Shown in pieces: positions 43,530 through 52,546 of a DNA stretch of 64,000 bases; within the stretch, counting starts at the first letter, position 1; every line of letters begins with the position of its first letter. The DNA lies in assembly GCA_016213735.1 (NCBI GenBank), contig JACQZU010000014.1, forward strand, positions 248,001 through 312,000, in the 5' to 3' direction. The stretch is from Acidobacteriota bacterium. GTDB lineage: Bacteria > Acidobacteriota > Holophagae > Holophagales > Holophagaceae. The notes below the pieces were generated by a model that was not told where the DNA came from, made no database searches, and saw nothing but the letters and a program-made list of their open reading frames with translations. A program made the translations under genes and the position numbers.

Positions 43530-44333
43530 GTGGCTCGACTTGGATTCGTCACAGGAAGGATGGGCGCGGCGCTCCTGGCGTGTGCGCCGCTGGCGGCCGA
43601 TGAGGCGTCTCCGCCCCGGACCGGGAAGGACGGCTCCTGGAACCTCGAGGCTTCCCTGGGGGTCCAGGTCGGAACGGAGTCCTCCACCAGCTGGATGCTT
43701 CCCGCGCCCAAAAGCTCCCCCCTGGTGGACCTGAACTTCCAGCACGGGCGCTTCTTCGCCTCGGGGAGGCGCGGGGTCGGCTGGGAACTGGTCCAGGATT
43801 CCAGACTGACCGTGGCCGCGGGCCTGGGCTGTGTTCCCGGGCGCCGGGAGCCGGAGGACGATCGCCTGCGGGGCCTGGGGGACGTCCCGGCCTCGCCCGC
43901 CCTCGCGGCCACCTTCGACTGGCACCCCCTGGGGGACTTCCTCCACGCCTACCTCTCCCTGGTGAAGGCGACCCGCAGCGGGAGCGGCAGCCCCCAGACC
44001 GCGGGAATCACCCTCGGGTTCCCGGTGGGGGGCAGGGTGAACGGCTTCCTGGACCTGTCCCAGACCTGGGGCGACCGGAATTTCGTCCAGCGCTTCTTCG
44101 GCGTGGACTCGTCGCAGTCGGCGTCGTCCCGATACCCGGTGTTCCGCCCCGGCGCCGGCCGGGTCAACGGCGCCGCCGTCCTCGGGCTGGCCACCCCCGT
44201 GGCCCGGAAGTGGTCCCTGGTCGGCACCCTCGGCCACACCTGGCTGCTGGGAGACTGCGCCCGGAGCCCCATCCCCGCCCGCAGGCACCACGCCACCGCC
44301 TCCCTGGCGGTGAAATTCTCCATTCACCCCTGA
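43530..44333 (+). CDS. MipA/OmpV-like outer membrane protein
   Basis: A 267-residue exported beta-barrel protein with signal peptide ending near ACAPLAADE (start GTG 43530 with CAGGAG 5 nt before). Alternating strands and the segments GVQVGTESSTSWMLPAP, DLNFQHGRFFAS and HHATASLAVKFSIHP at the end match MipA/OmpV family barrels. Function of the family is poorly defined (scaffold or stress-related porin). Confidence 0.72.
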   Translation: MARLGFVTGRMGAALLACAPLAADEASPPRTGKDGSWNLEASLGVQVGTESSTSWMLPAPKSSPLVDLNFQHGRFFASGRRGVGWELVQDSRLTVAAGLGCVPGRREPEDDRLRGLGDVPASPALAATFDWHPLGDFLHAYLSLVKATRSGSGSPQTAGITLGFPVGGRVNGFLDLSQTWGDRNFVQRFFGVDSSQSASSRYPVFRPGAGRVNGAAVLGLATPVARKWSLVGTLGHTWLLGDCARSPIPARRHHATASLAVKFSIHP

Positions 44334-44348
44334 CCCAGGAGGGTCGCC

Positions 44349-44810
44349 ATGCCCGACACCCACGAAACCGTCCACATCCGCAAGACCCAGGCCGGATGCG
44401 GCCTCTGTGAGGACTTCGCCGCCCGGGAGGCCTCCAAGCCCATCGTGGTGATGGCCTGCGAGGGAGCCTGCCTGCGGGGGGAACTGGCCCGGCTTGCCGC
44501 GAACCACCTGTGCGACGAGATCCTTCCCGACCGGACGGCCCGGCTCTGCCTCGGGGGAGCCTTCACCAAGGACACCGGGCAGCGCAACTTGGCCCGCCGC
44601 GCGGAAAGGCTCGTGGCCATCGAGGGCTGCCCCATCGCCTGCTCCACCCGGATGATGGAGGCCGTCCTTCCCGGGCTGGAGCCGGAGGTGTTCCAGGTCC
44701 CCGCGCTGGTGCGTTTCGACGCCCGCCTGTTCTCCATCCGCGAAATGCCGGAAGCCGAGAGGAAGGCCAAGGCCGTGGAGGCGGCGGAACTGGTGGCCGG
44801 CGCCCTCTAG
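44349..44810 (+). CDS. DGC-domain putative zinc-binding protein
   Basis: A 153-residue soluble protein with family Cys positions: CGLCEDF, ACEGACLRGELARLAANHLC, ARLCLGGAF and IEGCPIACST. The DGC family is named for its metal-binding Cys and often sits near selenium or sulfur metabolism genes. Here no partner is obvious. Its TAG stop and the stop of the convergent methyltransferase gene share the same CTAG (44807-44810). Confidence 0.75.
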   Translation: MPDTHETVHIRKTQAGCGLCEDFAAREASKPIVVMACEGACLRGELARLAANHLCDEILPDRTARLCLGGAFTKDTGQRNLARRAERLVAIEGCPIACSTRMMEAVLPGLEPEVFQVPALVRFDARLFSIREMPEAERKAKAVEAAELVAGAL

Positions 44811-45529
44811 AGCGGCTTCTCCAAAACATCCACCCGCCAGGGGGCGGAGCTCCGCTCGCTGATCCATTGGAAAGGCTCCTCCGCCCGCCCCAGGGGGTGG
44901 TGGGCGAGGACCCTGAGCAGGCCCGCGGCGTCGTAGAGGCGAAGGTACTCCGATTCCGGACAGAAGATGTCCATCACAGGGCGGGCATCCTGGACGTCCT
45001 TCATGATGGTGAAGACTGGCTCTCCCGCCCGGGCGGTGCGGTTCCCGGGGAAGGGGGCGGTGCTGAAGGAGGCCCACTCCATCCGGTACAACAGCTCGGA
45101 GCTCACGAGGTTCAGGAGGCGACCCCCCGGGCGCAGAACCCTGGACAGGTGGGCGAAGGTCGGCGGCTTGGATTCAGGCCGCACGTTGTCGAAGGTGAAG
45201 GCCGACAGGATCCGGTCGTAGCGTGCCTCGGGGAGCAGGGACAGGTCGCCCTCGGGGACCCGGAGGTAGCTCCCCCCGGGATCCTTGAGGCGGGCTTGGG
45301 CCAGCATGGCCTGGGAGATGTCCACGCCCTCCGCCTCGAACCCGAGGGATTTCAGGAATCGGGTGGAGCGGCCCGCGCCGCAACCGAAATCCAGGGCCAG
45401 GCCTCCTGGCCTCGGTTCCCCGAGCAGGGCGGGAAGGTCCCTGAAGGCCAAGTGGTAGGTGGCCGGGAATTCCAGCGCCGCATAGGAGGCCGCGCGGAAG
45501 TCGTCGTCGTAGGCATTGGCGAAGGACAT
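44807..45529 (-). CDS. Class I SAM-dependent methyltransferase
   Basis: A 240-residue methyltransferase. Motif I is LALDFGCGAGRSTRFLKSLG, motif II VDISQAMLAQARL, and YDRILSAFTFDNVRPE with LSRVLRPGGRLLNLVSSE follow. Methyltransf_11/25-like, substrate unknown. ATG 45529 (MSFANAYDDDFRAASYA). The thioesterase gene begins just upstream on the same strand, so the two may be one transcript. Confidence 0.85.
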   Translation of the reverse strand: MSFANAYDDDFRAASYAALEFPATYHLAFRDLPALLGEPRPGGLALDFGCGAGRSTRFLKSLGFEAEGVDISQAMLAQARLKDPGGSYLRVPEGDLSLLPEARYDRILSAFTFDNVRPESKPPTFAHLSRVLRPGGRLLNLVSSELLYRMEWASFSTAPFPGNRTARAGEPVFTIMKDVQDARPVMDIFCPESEYLRLYDAAGLLRVLAHHPLGRAEEPFQWISERSSAPWRVDVLEKPL

Positions 45530-45537
45530 GGTCGCTC

Positions 45538-46044
45538 CTATCCAGGGGGCGGGGTCCGTCTCAGGCGGTAGTATCCCTCCAGGGTTGCGACGGGAGTCCC
45601 TCGGCGGTCTGTGATTTCCGCCCGCAGCAGGAAATCGCACCCTCCATGGGCCTCGAGCTCCTCCTGGATCCGCTTCCGCATCGCGTCCGGAAACCGGAAG
45701 TCCACCGAAAGGCCATCCCATGCCGGGGCCAGGAAGTCCACCCGAAGCCTGCGCGTGACCATCCTGTGCTCCGCGGGATGGAAGTGCCAGAGCACCGCCA
45801 CGCCGTGGGCCGTCTCGGCGAAGGCGGTGATCACGCCTCCGTGGACGGTGCCCCCGGCGTTGAGGTTCCGACGCCGCCGGGGCAGGTGGAGGACCGTCCG
45901 TTGCGGGCCGCTGCCCCGGAGGTCCAGGCGGATGCCGAGGGCGCGGTTCAGGGGAACGCCGTACTCCACGAAGAGTTTCCTCAGCCGGGGGCCCAGGGTC
46001 GGGAAGCGGGCTTCCAGGATTTTCAGGAGGACGGCTGGACGCAT
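45538..46044 (-). CDS. PaaI/DUF4442-type hotdog thioesterase
   Basis: A 168-residue hotdog-fold protein. NAGGTVHGGVITAFAETAHGVAVLWH has the His/Gly of the PaaI active site, and VDFLAPAWDGLSVDFRFP fits the second strand pair. It should hydrolyse acyl- or aryl-CoA. ATG 46044 (MRPAVLLKILEARFP) was chosen since the longer ORF adds an unlikely Gly/Pro-rich stretch. Confidence 0.78.
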   Translation of the reverse strand: MRPAVLLKILEARFPTLGPRLRKLFVEYGVPLNRALGIRLDLRGSGPQRTVLHLPRRRRNLNAGGTVHGGVITAFAETAHGVAVLWHFHPAEHRMVTRRLRVDFLAPAWDGLSVDFRFPDAMRKRIQEELEAHGGCDFLLRAEITDRRGTPVATLEGYYRLRRTPPPG

Positions 46045-46247
46045 GGGGTTCCGGCTCCGTGGAGGGAAGTCCGGACGCTTCCCGAGGCCCGGGGCTCCAG
46101 GTTGGTTCAGGCTCCCGCGGCCACCAAGAGGGAAACCCGGATCCCCGCCCGGGATCCCCCCAACGGTACCCATGAACCTCCCAGCCGCCAGCGGGCCCGC
46201 GGGCTTCGGGTATGCTCGTCGCTCCGACCATTCCTGCGGAGGTCCCC

Positions 46248-47108
46248 TTGGGCCGCCTCGAGAGCAAGATCATCCTCGTCACCGGCGCCGCCCGGGGCAT
46301 CGGGGAGGCCATCGCCCGGGCCTGCCATGCCGAGGGGGCCACGGTGGTGTTCTCGGACATCGATCACTCCCGGGGGCGCGCGGTGGTCCGTGAGCTGGGG
46401 GACCGGGCGAACTATGAGGAACTGGACGTCCGCGAGGAGGAGGATTGGGTCAGGGTCATGGCCGCCCTCCTGGACCGCTTTGGACGCCTGGACGTCCTGG
46501 TGAACAACGCGGGCATCACGGGGTTGGAGGCAGGAGCCGGTCCCCAGGATCCCGAGCACGCCTCCCTCGAGGATTGGCGGACGGTGCACCGCACCAACCT
46601 GGAGGGGGTCTTCCTGGGGTGCAAGCATGGCATCCGCGCCATGCGGCGTCAGGGGCGGGGCTCGATCGTGAACCTGTCCTCGAGGTCTGGTCTGGTGGGG
46701 ATCCCCGGGGCCGCGGCCTACGCCTCGAGCAAGGCGGGGGTCCGGAACCACACCAAGACCGTGGCCCTGTACTGCGCCGAGCAGGGTCTCCCGATCCGAT
46801 GCAACTCCATCCACCCCGGCGCCATCCTCACCCCCATGTGGGACGCGGTCCTCGGCGAGGGGCCCGAAAGGGCTCAGAGGATGGATGCCTTCACGAGGGA
46901 CACGCCGCTCCGCCGTTTCGGGCGTCCTGAAGAGGTGGCGGCCCTTGTGGTCCTGTTGGCCTCGGACGAAGCCACCTTCATCACGGGGAGCGAATTCAAC
47001 ATCGACGGGGGCCTGCTGGCGGGCACCGCCGTTCCCCCGGCCCGGCATTCAACGCCGGGTGAAGGGTCCCAGGTTCGATCGGGCGGGGAGGAAGGGAACC
47101 CGGCCTGA
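46248..47108 (+). CDS. Short-chain dehydrogenase/reductase (SDR)
   Basis: A 286-residue classical SDR: NAD(P) motif [17 protein letters not shown] in [10 protein letters not shown], catalytic Ser and Tyr-x3-Lys in NLSSRSGLV and AAYASSKAG. The acidic residue after strand 2 (SDIDH) favours NAD(H). TTG 46248 is preferred because GCGGAGG lies 5 nt upstream. ATG 46212 would add 12 residues. The last 25 residues are disordered. Substrate unknown. Confidence 0.87.
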   Translation: MGRLESKIILVTGAARGIGEAIARACHAEGATVVFSDIDHSRGRAVVRELGDRANYEELDVREEEDWVRVMAALLDRFGRLDVLVNNAGITGLEAGAGPQDPEHASLEDWRTVHRTNLEGVFLGCKHGIRAMRRQGRGSIVNLSSRSGLVGIPGAAAYASSKAGVRNHTKTVALYCAEQGLPIRCNSIHPGAILTPMWDAVLGEGPERAQRMDAFTRDTPLRRFGRPEEVAALVVLLASDEATFITGSEFNIDGGLLAGTAVPPARHSTPGEGSQVRSGGEEGNPA

Positions 47109-47118
47109 CCTGGCCGGT

Positions 47119-47586
47119 TCAGACCGGCACCCGCCCTCGCCGCCCAAGCCACCAGCGGAAGCAGCGGTGGCCGAGATCCACCGGCGGGAGGTACATGAGG
47201 GGGCAGCCCCCCACGATGGGTTCGACGCCCCGGGCGCGGCAGACCTCCACGGCCTCCGGTGACACGCTTCCCGTCCCGAAGGAGCGGTGGAACCAGATGT
47301 GACGGATCCCCCGGTCCAGGGCTTCCCCCACCACCTGGGCGGCCACGCCAGGATGCGTGGCCACCAGGAGCCCGTGCACCTCTCCGGGGACGGCGCGGAC
47401 CGAGGGGTAGCAGGTCACCCCCTCGATCTCGGTGGCCTGGGGGTTGACGGGAACGACCTCGTGGCCCGCGGCCCGCAGCCGCCGAAAGATGGCGTTGGCA
47501 GGAGCCGAACCGGAGCGGGACACGCCCGCCACGACCAGGCGGCCTCCGGCGAGGAAGGCCTCGATGGAAATGGGAAGGGGGGTCAT
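47119..47586 (-). CDS. CoA-binding domain protein (YccU-like)
   Basis: A 155-residue Rossmann-type protein of the CoA_binding_2 family: RLVVAGVSRSGSAPANAIFRRL, VVPVNPQATEIEG and HIWFHRSFGTGS. The family is related to the CoA-binding half of succinyl-CoA synthetase and has no clear function alone. ATG 47586 (MTPLPISIEAFL). Convergent with the SDR gene. Confidence 0.82.
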   Translation of the reverse strand: MTPLPISIEAFLAGGRLVVAGVSRSGSAPANAIFRRLRAAGHEVVPVNPQATEIEGVTCYPSVRAVPGEVHGLLVATHPGVAAQVVGEALDRGIRHIWFHRSFGTGSVSPEAVEVCRARGVEPIVGGCPLMYLPPVDLGHRCFRWWLGRRGRVPV

Positions 47587-47851
47587 GGGTACCTCTTCAG
47601 GACGCGGGAACGGGCCTGGGGCCCCCACGGGGCGGACCCCCGGCCGCGCAGCCATTATCCGGCGACTTCATGAAAGGGGCCCCGCCTCGCCCCGCGGGTA
47701 GACGCCGGGACCGCCAAGGAAAGGGTTTCCCATTCCGACCGGACCTTTTTCCCGCCCCCCCGACGCCATGGCCCCCGGCCCGGTCCGGAGAAGGACGGTC
47801 CAGACACTAATCCTCCGGACGGGAACACCGAAGATTCCTCCGGGAGGCCCC

Positions 47852-48709
47852 ATGAGATTCCCTTGGGTCCCGGTCCTCGTCGGCGCCATCCTGCCCCTCC
47901 CGGCCCAGGGAGTCCCCCGCCAGGAGGCGGAGCGGATCCTGGACGGGCCCGGGAGCGTCCAGGAGCGGGTCGCCCGCCTGGTGACCCACCTCCACGCGGT
48001 GATGCCCTTCGTGGCCACCGACTACCGGGAGCGCAGCGTGGACCAGATCCTCGCCCGGGGATCGGGCAATTGCGCGGACCACGCCCGGGTCCTCGGGACC
48101 TTGCTGGAATCCCGGGGGATCCGGACGCGGTGGGTGCAGGAGATCAACCTCCAGCCGCCCTCCGAGTCCAGGGCCGCCGCGGCCGCCGGGAAGGTGCGGG
48201 AGCGGGGAAGACAGATGAGTGTCTTCGGGCGGGGGCACAACGACCACCGGTGGCTGGAGGTGTTGGACCCAGGGGCGGGGGTCTGGTTTCCGGCGGATTC
48301 GAGCATCGGCGTGGCGGGGAGGGAGGCCTGGGTCCGCCAGCGGCTGGGCTTCTCCTCCCGGACCGGGGCCGTGGCCGACATGATCGCCCCGGTGTTTCTC
48401 GAAGCGAGGGAACCCGGCCGGGGCACGGTGGCTCTCAGCGAGGACTACCTCATTGAAGGATTCGACCGGGTCCATGGAGGGAGGCTGAAGGGAATGCCTT
48501 CATGGTCCCGCTGGACCGCCGGGGTGCGCGCCCTGGAGCCCTTGGCCGCCGCCGCCTTCAGGGGGGAGGCCGATCTCCACCGCCACGGAAGGCTCCTGGA
48601 TGAACTGGCCGAAGCCTACGCGAGCCTCGCGGCAGAGGCCGGCTCGGGGATCCTGCCATCTCCAGGCAGGTCCCCGAGCCCGGGTGCGGGGTCGGTTCAG
48701 AATCGGTAG
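47852..48709 (+). CDS. Secreted transglutaminase-like protein
   Basis: A 285-residue exported protein (signal peptide MRFPWVPVLVGAILPLPAQG). The transglutaminase-like triad is present: Cys in GSGNCADHARVLGTLLESRGI, His in GHNDHRWLEVLD and Asp in GVWFPADSSIG. Such domains cleave or rearrange amide bonds in proteins or peptidoglycan. GGGAGG precedes the ATG. Its 3' end overlaps the convergent outer-membrane gene by 13 bases. The 265-bp gap upstream (47587-47851) shows no gene. Confidence 0.78.
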   Translation: MRFPWVPVLVGAILPLPAQGVPRQEAERILDGPGSVQERVARLVTHLHAVMPFVATDYRERSVDQILARGSGNCADHARVLGTLLESRGIRTRWVQEINLQPPSESRAAAAAGKVRERGRQMSVFGRGHNDHRWLEVLDPGAGVWFPADSSIGVAGREAWVRQRLGFSSRTGAVADMIAPVFLEAREPGRGTVALSEDYLIEGFDRVHGGRLKGMPSWSRWTAGVRALEPLAAAAFRGEADLHRHGRLLDELAEAYASLAAEAGSGILPSPGRSPSPGAGSVQNR

Positions 48710-49311
48710 CCGACCACGGCGGTGTAGGCGTTGAGGCGCGTCTCCTCGACCTGGGCGCTGGTGAAGCGGAGGCCCGCCCGCCATGAGCGGCCGAAGTCGT
48801 ATCCGAAACCCACCATGCAGCCGACGCGGTTCCGGCTTTCGTCCTTGCTGTAGGCCTCGGAACGGGGGGTGCCCGCGATGAAGAACACCTCGGTGGCCTT
48901 GACGCTGGCCGTGTAGCGGAAGAGCTGGAACCCGGCGTCCAGGTGCCAGCCCTCGGGACGGCCGGCGGGGTAGTAGAGGTAGTCCAGGCCCCACCCGAAC
49001 TGCTCGATGGAGAGGTCTCCGGTCTGGATGAAGACGATCGGGCCGTTCGGAGTCCAGTGGGAGGCCTCATAGGCAAAACCCTGCTTGGGATGGGAGATGT
49101 ATTCGATTCGGGTGCGGAGTGCGTGGGGACCGGCGATGGGCCAGTCCAGGGTGAGGCCCGCGCCGAGGCCCTCCCGGCTGTCGATCCGCCTGAGGTCGGC
49201 GGAGGGGGTGCTGGCCAGGACTTCCACCCCGAAACGGAGATCGGCGGCGGGGGCCTGCGCGGCGGCGAGCAGGAAGATGGCGGGGATGACGCTGAATTTC
49301 AGGCTGGACAT
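48697..49311 (-). CDS. Outer membrane beta-barrel protein
   Basis: A 204-residue exported protein: signal peptide MSSLKFSVIPAIFLLAAAQAPAAD, then alternating strands (ADLRFGVEVLAST, HALRTRIEYISH, FGWGLDYLYYPAG, LDAGFQLFRYTASV, AGLRFTSAQVEETRL). It ends TAVVGYRF with the C-terminal Phe that Bam recognises. OmpW/OmpA-like barrels look similar. Role unknown. Confidence 0.82.
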   Translation of the reverse strand: MSSLKFSVIPAIFLLAAAQAPAADLRFGVEVLASTPSADLRRIDSREGLGAGLTLDWPIAGPHALRTRIEYISHPKQGFAYEASHWTPNGPIVFIQTGDLSIEQFGWGLDYLYYPAGRPEGWHLDAGFQLFRYTASVKATEVFFIAGTPRSEAYSKDESRNRVGCMVGFGYDFGRSWRAGLRFTSAQVEETRLNAYTAVVGYRF

Positions 49312-49427
49312 GGAACTCCTTTGAGAAAGACCTGGCGGTGCATCCGCCGGATGGGATTTGAAAGGTCGGCCCCCGTGGCGCGGCGGGCCGGAAACAAGGA
49401 GGAGGGTGGAGGCCGGTGTATTCCTCG

Positions 49428-50114
49428 CTATTGGATCAGTTCGGTGACGCCCTCCTGGGCCCCGGTCTCCACCCGGAGGACGCGGTGGGGCGTCGCCTTC
49501 TCGACCCAGACCACCGCCTTTCCTTCGAAGCTGCTGGTCTCGGCGCGCCAGCAGGCAGTGCCCTTGAGAACTTCCTCCGCGACCACGCGGAGGGAGTAGC
49601 TCCCCATGGAGTTGGTGACCGGGTCGAGGGCAGGGAAGGAAAAGGCCGCCCCGGCCTTCAGCGGCAGGATGCGCGGGATGAGGGGGACGAGAGAGGGATC
49701 CACGACCTGGGCCCCCGCCTCCAGTTCCTTTTCCGTCGTCCGGTCGTAGGGCTTCACCAGCGTGCGAATCCTGGCCTTGCCCCCTTCGTAGGCCGACGAG
49801 GCTTCCATCACAACCTGGTTCCCGATGACGATCACCCCCTTCGAGCGGAGCGGGCGCAGGTCTGGGCCCAGGGCGCCCTGCAGGAACTTCGCGTAGTCCG
49901 GCATGAGGATGCTCATGACCACCTCGATCCCGGTCCCGGACTTCCAGACAGCGACCTGGTAGAGGCCTTCGCCCCACTGTTTGGAGCGGCTCCGAAAGGT
50001 CCGCACCTCGGGCTTGGAGGAGATCCAGCCGGTCTCGAAGGAACCCGGATCCCCGGCAGGTGCGAGAACGCAGGAGGCGGACAGGAGGGTTTTCAGGAGG
50101 AAGGAGGCTCGCAC
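49428..50114 (-). CDS. Secreted protein of unknown function
   Basis: A 228-residue exported protein (signal peptide MRASFLLKTLLSASCVLAPAG). The body is beta-rich (GLYQVAVWKSGTGIEVVMSIL, VVMEASSAYEGGKARIRTLVKPY), similar in layout to DUF3108-like or lipoprotein-localisation-type periplasmic proteins. No family claimed. GTG 50114 with GGGAG 5 nt upstream. It follows the small membrane gene at 50150 on the same strand. Confidence 0.7.
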   Translation of the reverse strand: MRASFLLKTLLSASCVLAPAGDPGSFETGWISSKPEVRTFRSRSKQWGEGLYQVAVWKSGTGIEVVMSILMPDYAKFLQGALGPDLRPLRSKGVIVIGNQVVMEASSAYEGGKARIRTLVKPYDRTTEKELEAGAQVVDPSLVPLIPRILPLKAGAAFSFPALDPVTNSMGSYSLRVVAEEVLKGTACWRAETSSFEGKAVVWVEKATPHRVLRVETGAQEGVTELIQ

Positions 50115-50149
50115 GGGGCTCCCTGAGAGAAGGTTTGACGCGGAAGGGG

Positions 50150-50545
50150 TCAGGCGGGGGATGGCGCGTGGGGCAGGAACAGCGGAATGCCGTGGATCAG
50201 CGCCCCACAGATGAAGAGGACGAAGAGGAGCCAGGCGACCCAGTGGCGGCGCTGGAAGAAGATCAGGTCCACCACCGCACGAAGAACCCAGAACAGAGAG
50301 ACGGACCCCAGGAGGGCCCGCCCCAGGTCGGTCCCGAGCATGGCGGGGCGGTGGAACAGGGCGAGCCAGGCAAGGAAGAGGAAAACGTAGATCAGGCAGA
50401 TGTTCAGGACCTGCATGACCCCCCGGTTGATGGCGCCCAGGCGGGAGAGTTCCTCCTTCCAGCGGAACAGTTTCCAGAACAACAGGTGGAACACGGCGAA
50501 CGCCAGGTGGAACACGGCGCCCGCCACGAGCAGGGCCTGGGACAT
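50150..50545 (-). CDS. Small four-helix membrane protein
   Basis: A 131-residue protein with four helices and two His-containing helix starts (GAVFHLAFAVFHLLFWKLF and VVDLIFFQRRHWVAWLLFVLF). Same layout as many DUF membrane proteins. No function recognised. ATG 50545 (MSQALLVAGAVFHLA). It runs away from arsR and shares the intergenic region with it. Confidence 0.72.
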   Translation of the reverse strand: MSQALLVAGAVFHLAFAVFHLLFWKLFRWKEELSRLGAINRGVMQVLNICLIYVFLFLAWLALFHRPAMLGTDLGRALLGSVSLFWVLRAVVDLIFFQRRHWVAWLLFVLFICGALIHGIPLFLPHAPSPA

Positions 50546-50732
50546 GGAATGGAACTCCTGCAGAGGGGCCGGGGGGTGGAGGCAGGGTGCCCGGAAGGAT
50601 CCCGGCACCCCCAGGATGCGCAAGGCGGGCCCGGGGCACATCCCGTCCTTCCCGGATGGCACCGGCGGGTGCCCGAGCGGTACAGATCCCTCCCCGCAGC
50701 GGTCCGCGCCGGTGCGCGAGGGGCCGGAGTCC

Positions 50733-50767
50733 TTGCCCGGACAATTCGAAATATCTAGAATCTAATT
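50733..50767 (+). promoter_or_regulatory. arsR promoter/operator (site A)
   Basis: -35 TTGCCC (50733-50738), 17-bp spacer, -10 TAGAAT (50756-50761). The spacer and -10 contain TTCGAAATATCTAGAAT (50745-50761), an imperfect dyad (14 of 18 positions symmetrical when one flanking A is added). The same motif occurs in the promoters at 53.35 and 60.99 kb. Its position between and over the -35/-10 boxes is the normal place for a repressor site. Confidence 0.7.
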
Positions 50768-50779
50768 CCGGAGGGGAAG

Positions 50780-51157
50780 ATGCCGACCCGGGTTGAGCGG
50801 AATGCCGAACGCTTCCAGGCCCTCGGGAATCCCATCCGCCTCGCGATTCTCCGCCTCCTCGTCCAGGGGAAGGAGGCCGGGACCTCCGTGGGGGACATCC
50901 AGAAGAAGGTGGGGATTCCCGGTTCGACCCTCAGCCACCACCTCTCCCGGCTGGCCAAGACGGGGCTGGCCAGGGTGGAGCGGGACGGCCATTCCCTGCT
51001 CTACCGGGCGGACTTTCAGAGGCTCCATCGGCTCACGGACTACCTGTGGGAGGACTGCTGCAAGGGAGGCCGGATGATGGACGGGAGCCTTTCGTCCGGC
51101 ACGGAGGCGGCCCCGGGCGCCTGCCCGACCGGCGCGTGCTCCTCCCCCGAGGATTGA
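50780..51157 (+). CDS. arsR: ArsR/SmtB-family metalloregulator
   Basis: A 125-residue winged-helix repressor. ERFQALGNPIRLAILRLLVQG and GIPGSTLSHHLSRLAKTGLARVERDG are the ArsR core and recognition helix. Metal-binding residues are in the C-terminal helix: Cys93-Cys94 in DYLWEDCCKGG, plus Cys115 and Cys120 in the tail. No Cys is present in the recognition-helix region, so the site is unlike E. coli ArsR and like the C-terminal vicinal-Cys type. Arsenite or another thiophile would release DNA. It lies just downstream of site A, so it probably regulates itself and, by shared sites, the two promoters further on. Confidence 0.93.
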   Translation: MPTRVERNAERFQALGNPIRLAILRLLVQGKEAGTSVGDIQKKVGIPGSTLSHHLSRLAKTGLARVERDGHSLLYRADFQRLHRLTDYLWEDCCKGGRMMDGSLSSGTEAAPGACPTGACSSPED

Positions 51158-51308
51158 CCCCCCCCTGAACCGTCCGCTGCCCGGGAGGCGCCCTTGGCGG
51201 AGCCTCCGGGTCCGATCGGGGGCCAGGGCTGGTCCAGAGGTCCCCGGACAGGGAAAAAAGAAGGGGGCGGGGGTCATTCCCCCGGCCCCGCGGGAACCCG
51301 GAGGAGGG

Positions 51309-51728
51309 ATGCACCAGGCTTCGATCGAGAACAGAGGGGATTCCAGGCTGCTGGCCACCACCCGGCGCGGGGGCTTCCTCATGGATGCCCAGGGCCTGGG
51401 AACCGATCCCGTGGACGCCCTGCTGGCCAGCCTCTGCGGGTGCCTTGGGCGCAGCCTCCGGGCCTTCCTCCACCAGGAACGACGGGGCGGGGAGGCCTTC
51501 ACCATATCTGCGCGGGCCGGCCTCACCCCGGACGGCACCTTGGTGGACACCATCGAAGTCCTTGTGTCTCCGGAGGGGTCCTGGTGGAACGAAGCCCAGC
51601 GGGAGCGGATGCTCCAATCCCTCAGGGGCTCCAAGGTATTCCGCATCCTCAGCGTGGTGCCCGGCATCCGCCTGGCCTTGGCGGAACCGTCGGTCCGCAC
51701 GGGAACCGCCTCCAGGGTCCTCGCATGA
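51309..51728 (+). CDS. OsmC-family protein
   Basis: A 139-residue OsmC/Ohr-fold protein (GTDPVDALLASLCGCLGRSLRAFL carries the first reactive Cys region). The second Cys of the Ohr pair is not obvious, which favours the OsmC/YhfA-like branch. These proteins reduce peroxides or bind small thiol compounds. Follows arsR after 151 nt and is coupled by ATGA to the GNAT gene. Confidence 0.82.
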   Translation: MHQASIENRGDSRLLATTRRGGFLMDAQGLGTDPVDALLASLCGCLGRSLRAFLHQERRGGEAFTISARAGLTPDGTLVDTIEVLVSPEGSWWNEAQRERMLQSLRGSKVFRILSVVPGIRLALAEPSVRTGTASRVLA

Positions 51729-52546
51729 GCGGGCTCCTCCGGATCCGCCCGCTGGTGGAATCCGACCTCCCCCTTGTGGGGCATTTCCCGCCCCCGGAGT
51801 GGAATTTCTCCTTCCAGGACCTTCTGCGGAGGCACCTCGGGCGTTCCTACTTCATCCCGCTGGTGGGGGAATGCGGGGGCGAGGTCGCCGCGGTGGGACA
51901 TGGGCTCAGCCACGGGGACACGGGCTGGCTGGGGAACATCATCGTGAGCGAAGGCCATCGGCGGAAAGGCTTCGGCCTTGCCCTCACGTCGGCCCTGATG
52001 GAGCGCCTTCGCCACGCCGGCTGCCGGCGTCAGGTCCTGATCGCCACCTCCATGGGAGAGCCGCTCTATGCCCGGCTGGGTTTCAGGGTCACCGGGCGCT
52101 ACACCTTCTTCAAAGCCTGGCGCATGGACGGGCCCGGGGCGGTGCCCGGCGTCCGCCCCCTCTGTGCCGGCGACGAAGCCGAGCTGCTCAGGCTGGACCG
52201 CCAGGCCACGGGGGAGGACAGGGCGGCACTGCTTTCGGGGTTCCTGTTGGGGGGCTTCGCCCACCGCCTCCACCCGAAGGGGGACCTCGGCGGGTTCTAC
52301 CTTCCCGGGCTCGGGGCGGGGCTGGTGGTGGCGCGCGATCGGGAGGCCGGGGAGGCCCTCCTGCGGTTCAAACACATGGACCAGGAAGCCGGGAGCGTGA
52401 TCCCCGAGGACAACAGGGAGGCCAGGGATTTCCTCCTCGGCCTGGGCTGCCTGGAGACGGGCACCGCTCCCCGCATGGAGCTGGGGACGGAGCTCGCCTG
52501 GCGGCCCGGGATGGTCTGGAGCCGGGGGGCGGGCTGGTGCGGGTGA
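51725..52546 (+). CDS. GNAT-family acetyltransferase with a second domain
   Basis: A 273-residue protein. Residues 1-130 are a GNAT with NIIVSEGHRRKGFGLALTSALMERLR (acetyl-CoA loop) and PLYARLGFRVTGRY. Residues 140-273 resemble the YitH/HsdR-like C-terminal GNAT-related domain (DREAGEALLRFKHMDQEAGSVIP). Substrate unknown. Stop overlaps the next gene by GTGA. Confidence 0.8.
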   Translation: MSGLLRIRPLVESDLPLVGHFPPPEWNFSFQDLLRRHLGRSYFIPLVGECGGEVAAVGHGLSHGDTGWLGNIIVSEGHRRKGFGLALTSALMERLRHAGCRRQVLIATSMGEPLYARLGFRVTGRYTFFKAWRMDGPGAVPGVRPLCAGDEAELLRLDRQATGEDRAALLSGFLLGGFAHRLHPKGDLGGFYLPGLGAGLVVARDREAGEALLRFKHMDQEAGSVIPEDNREARDFLLGLGCLETGTAPRMELGTELAWRPGMVWSRGAGWCG

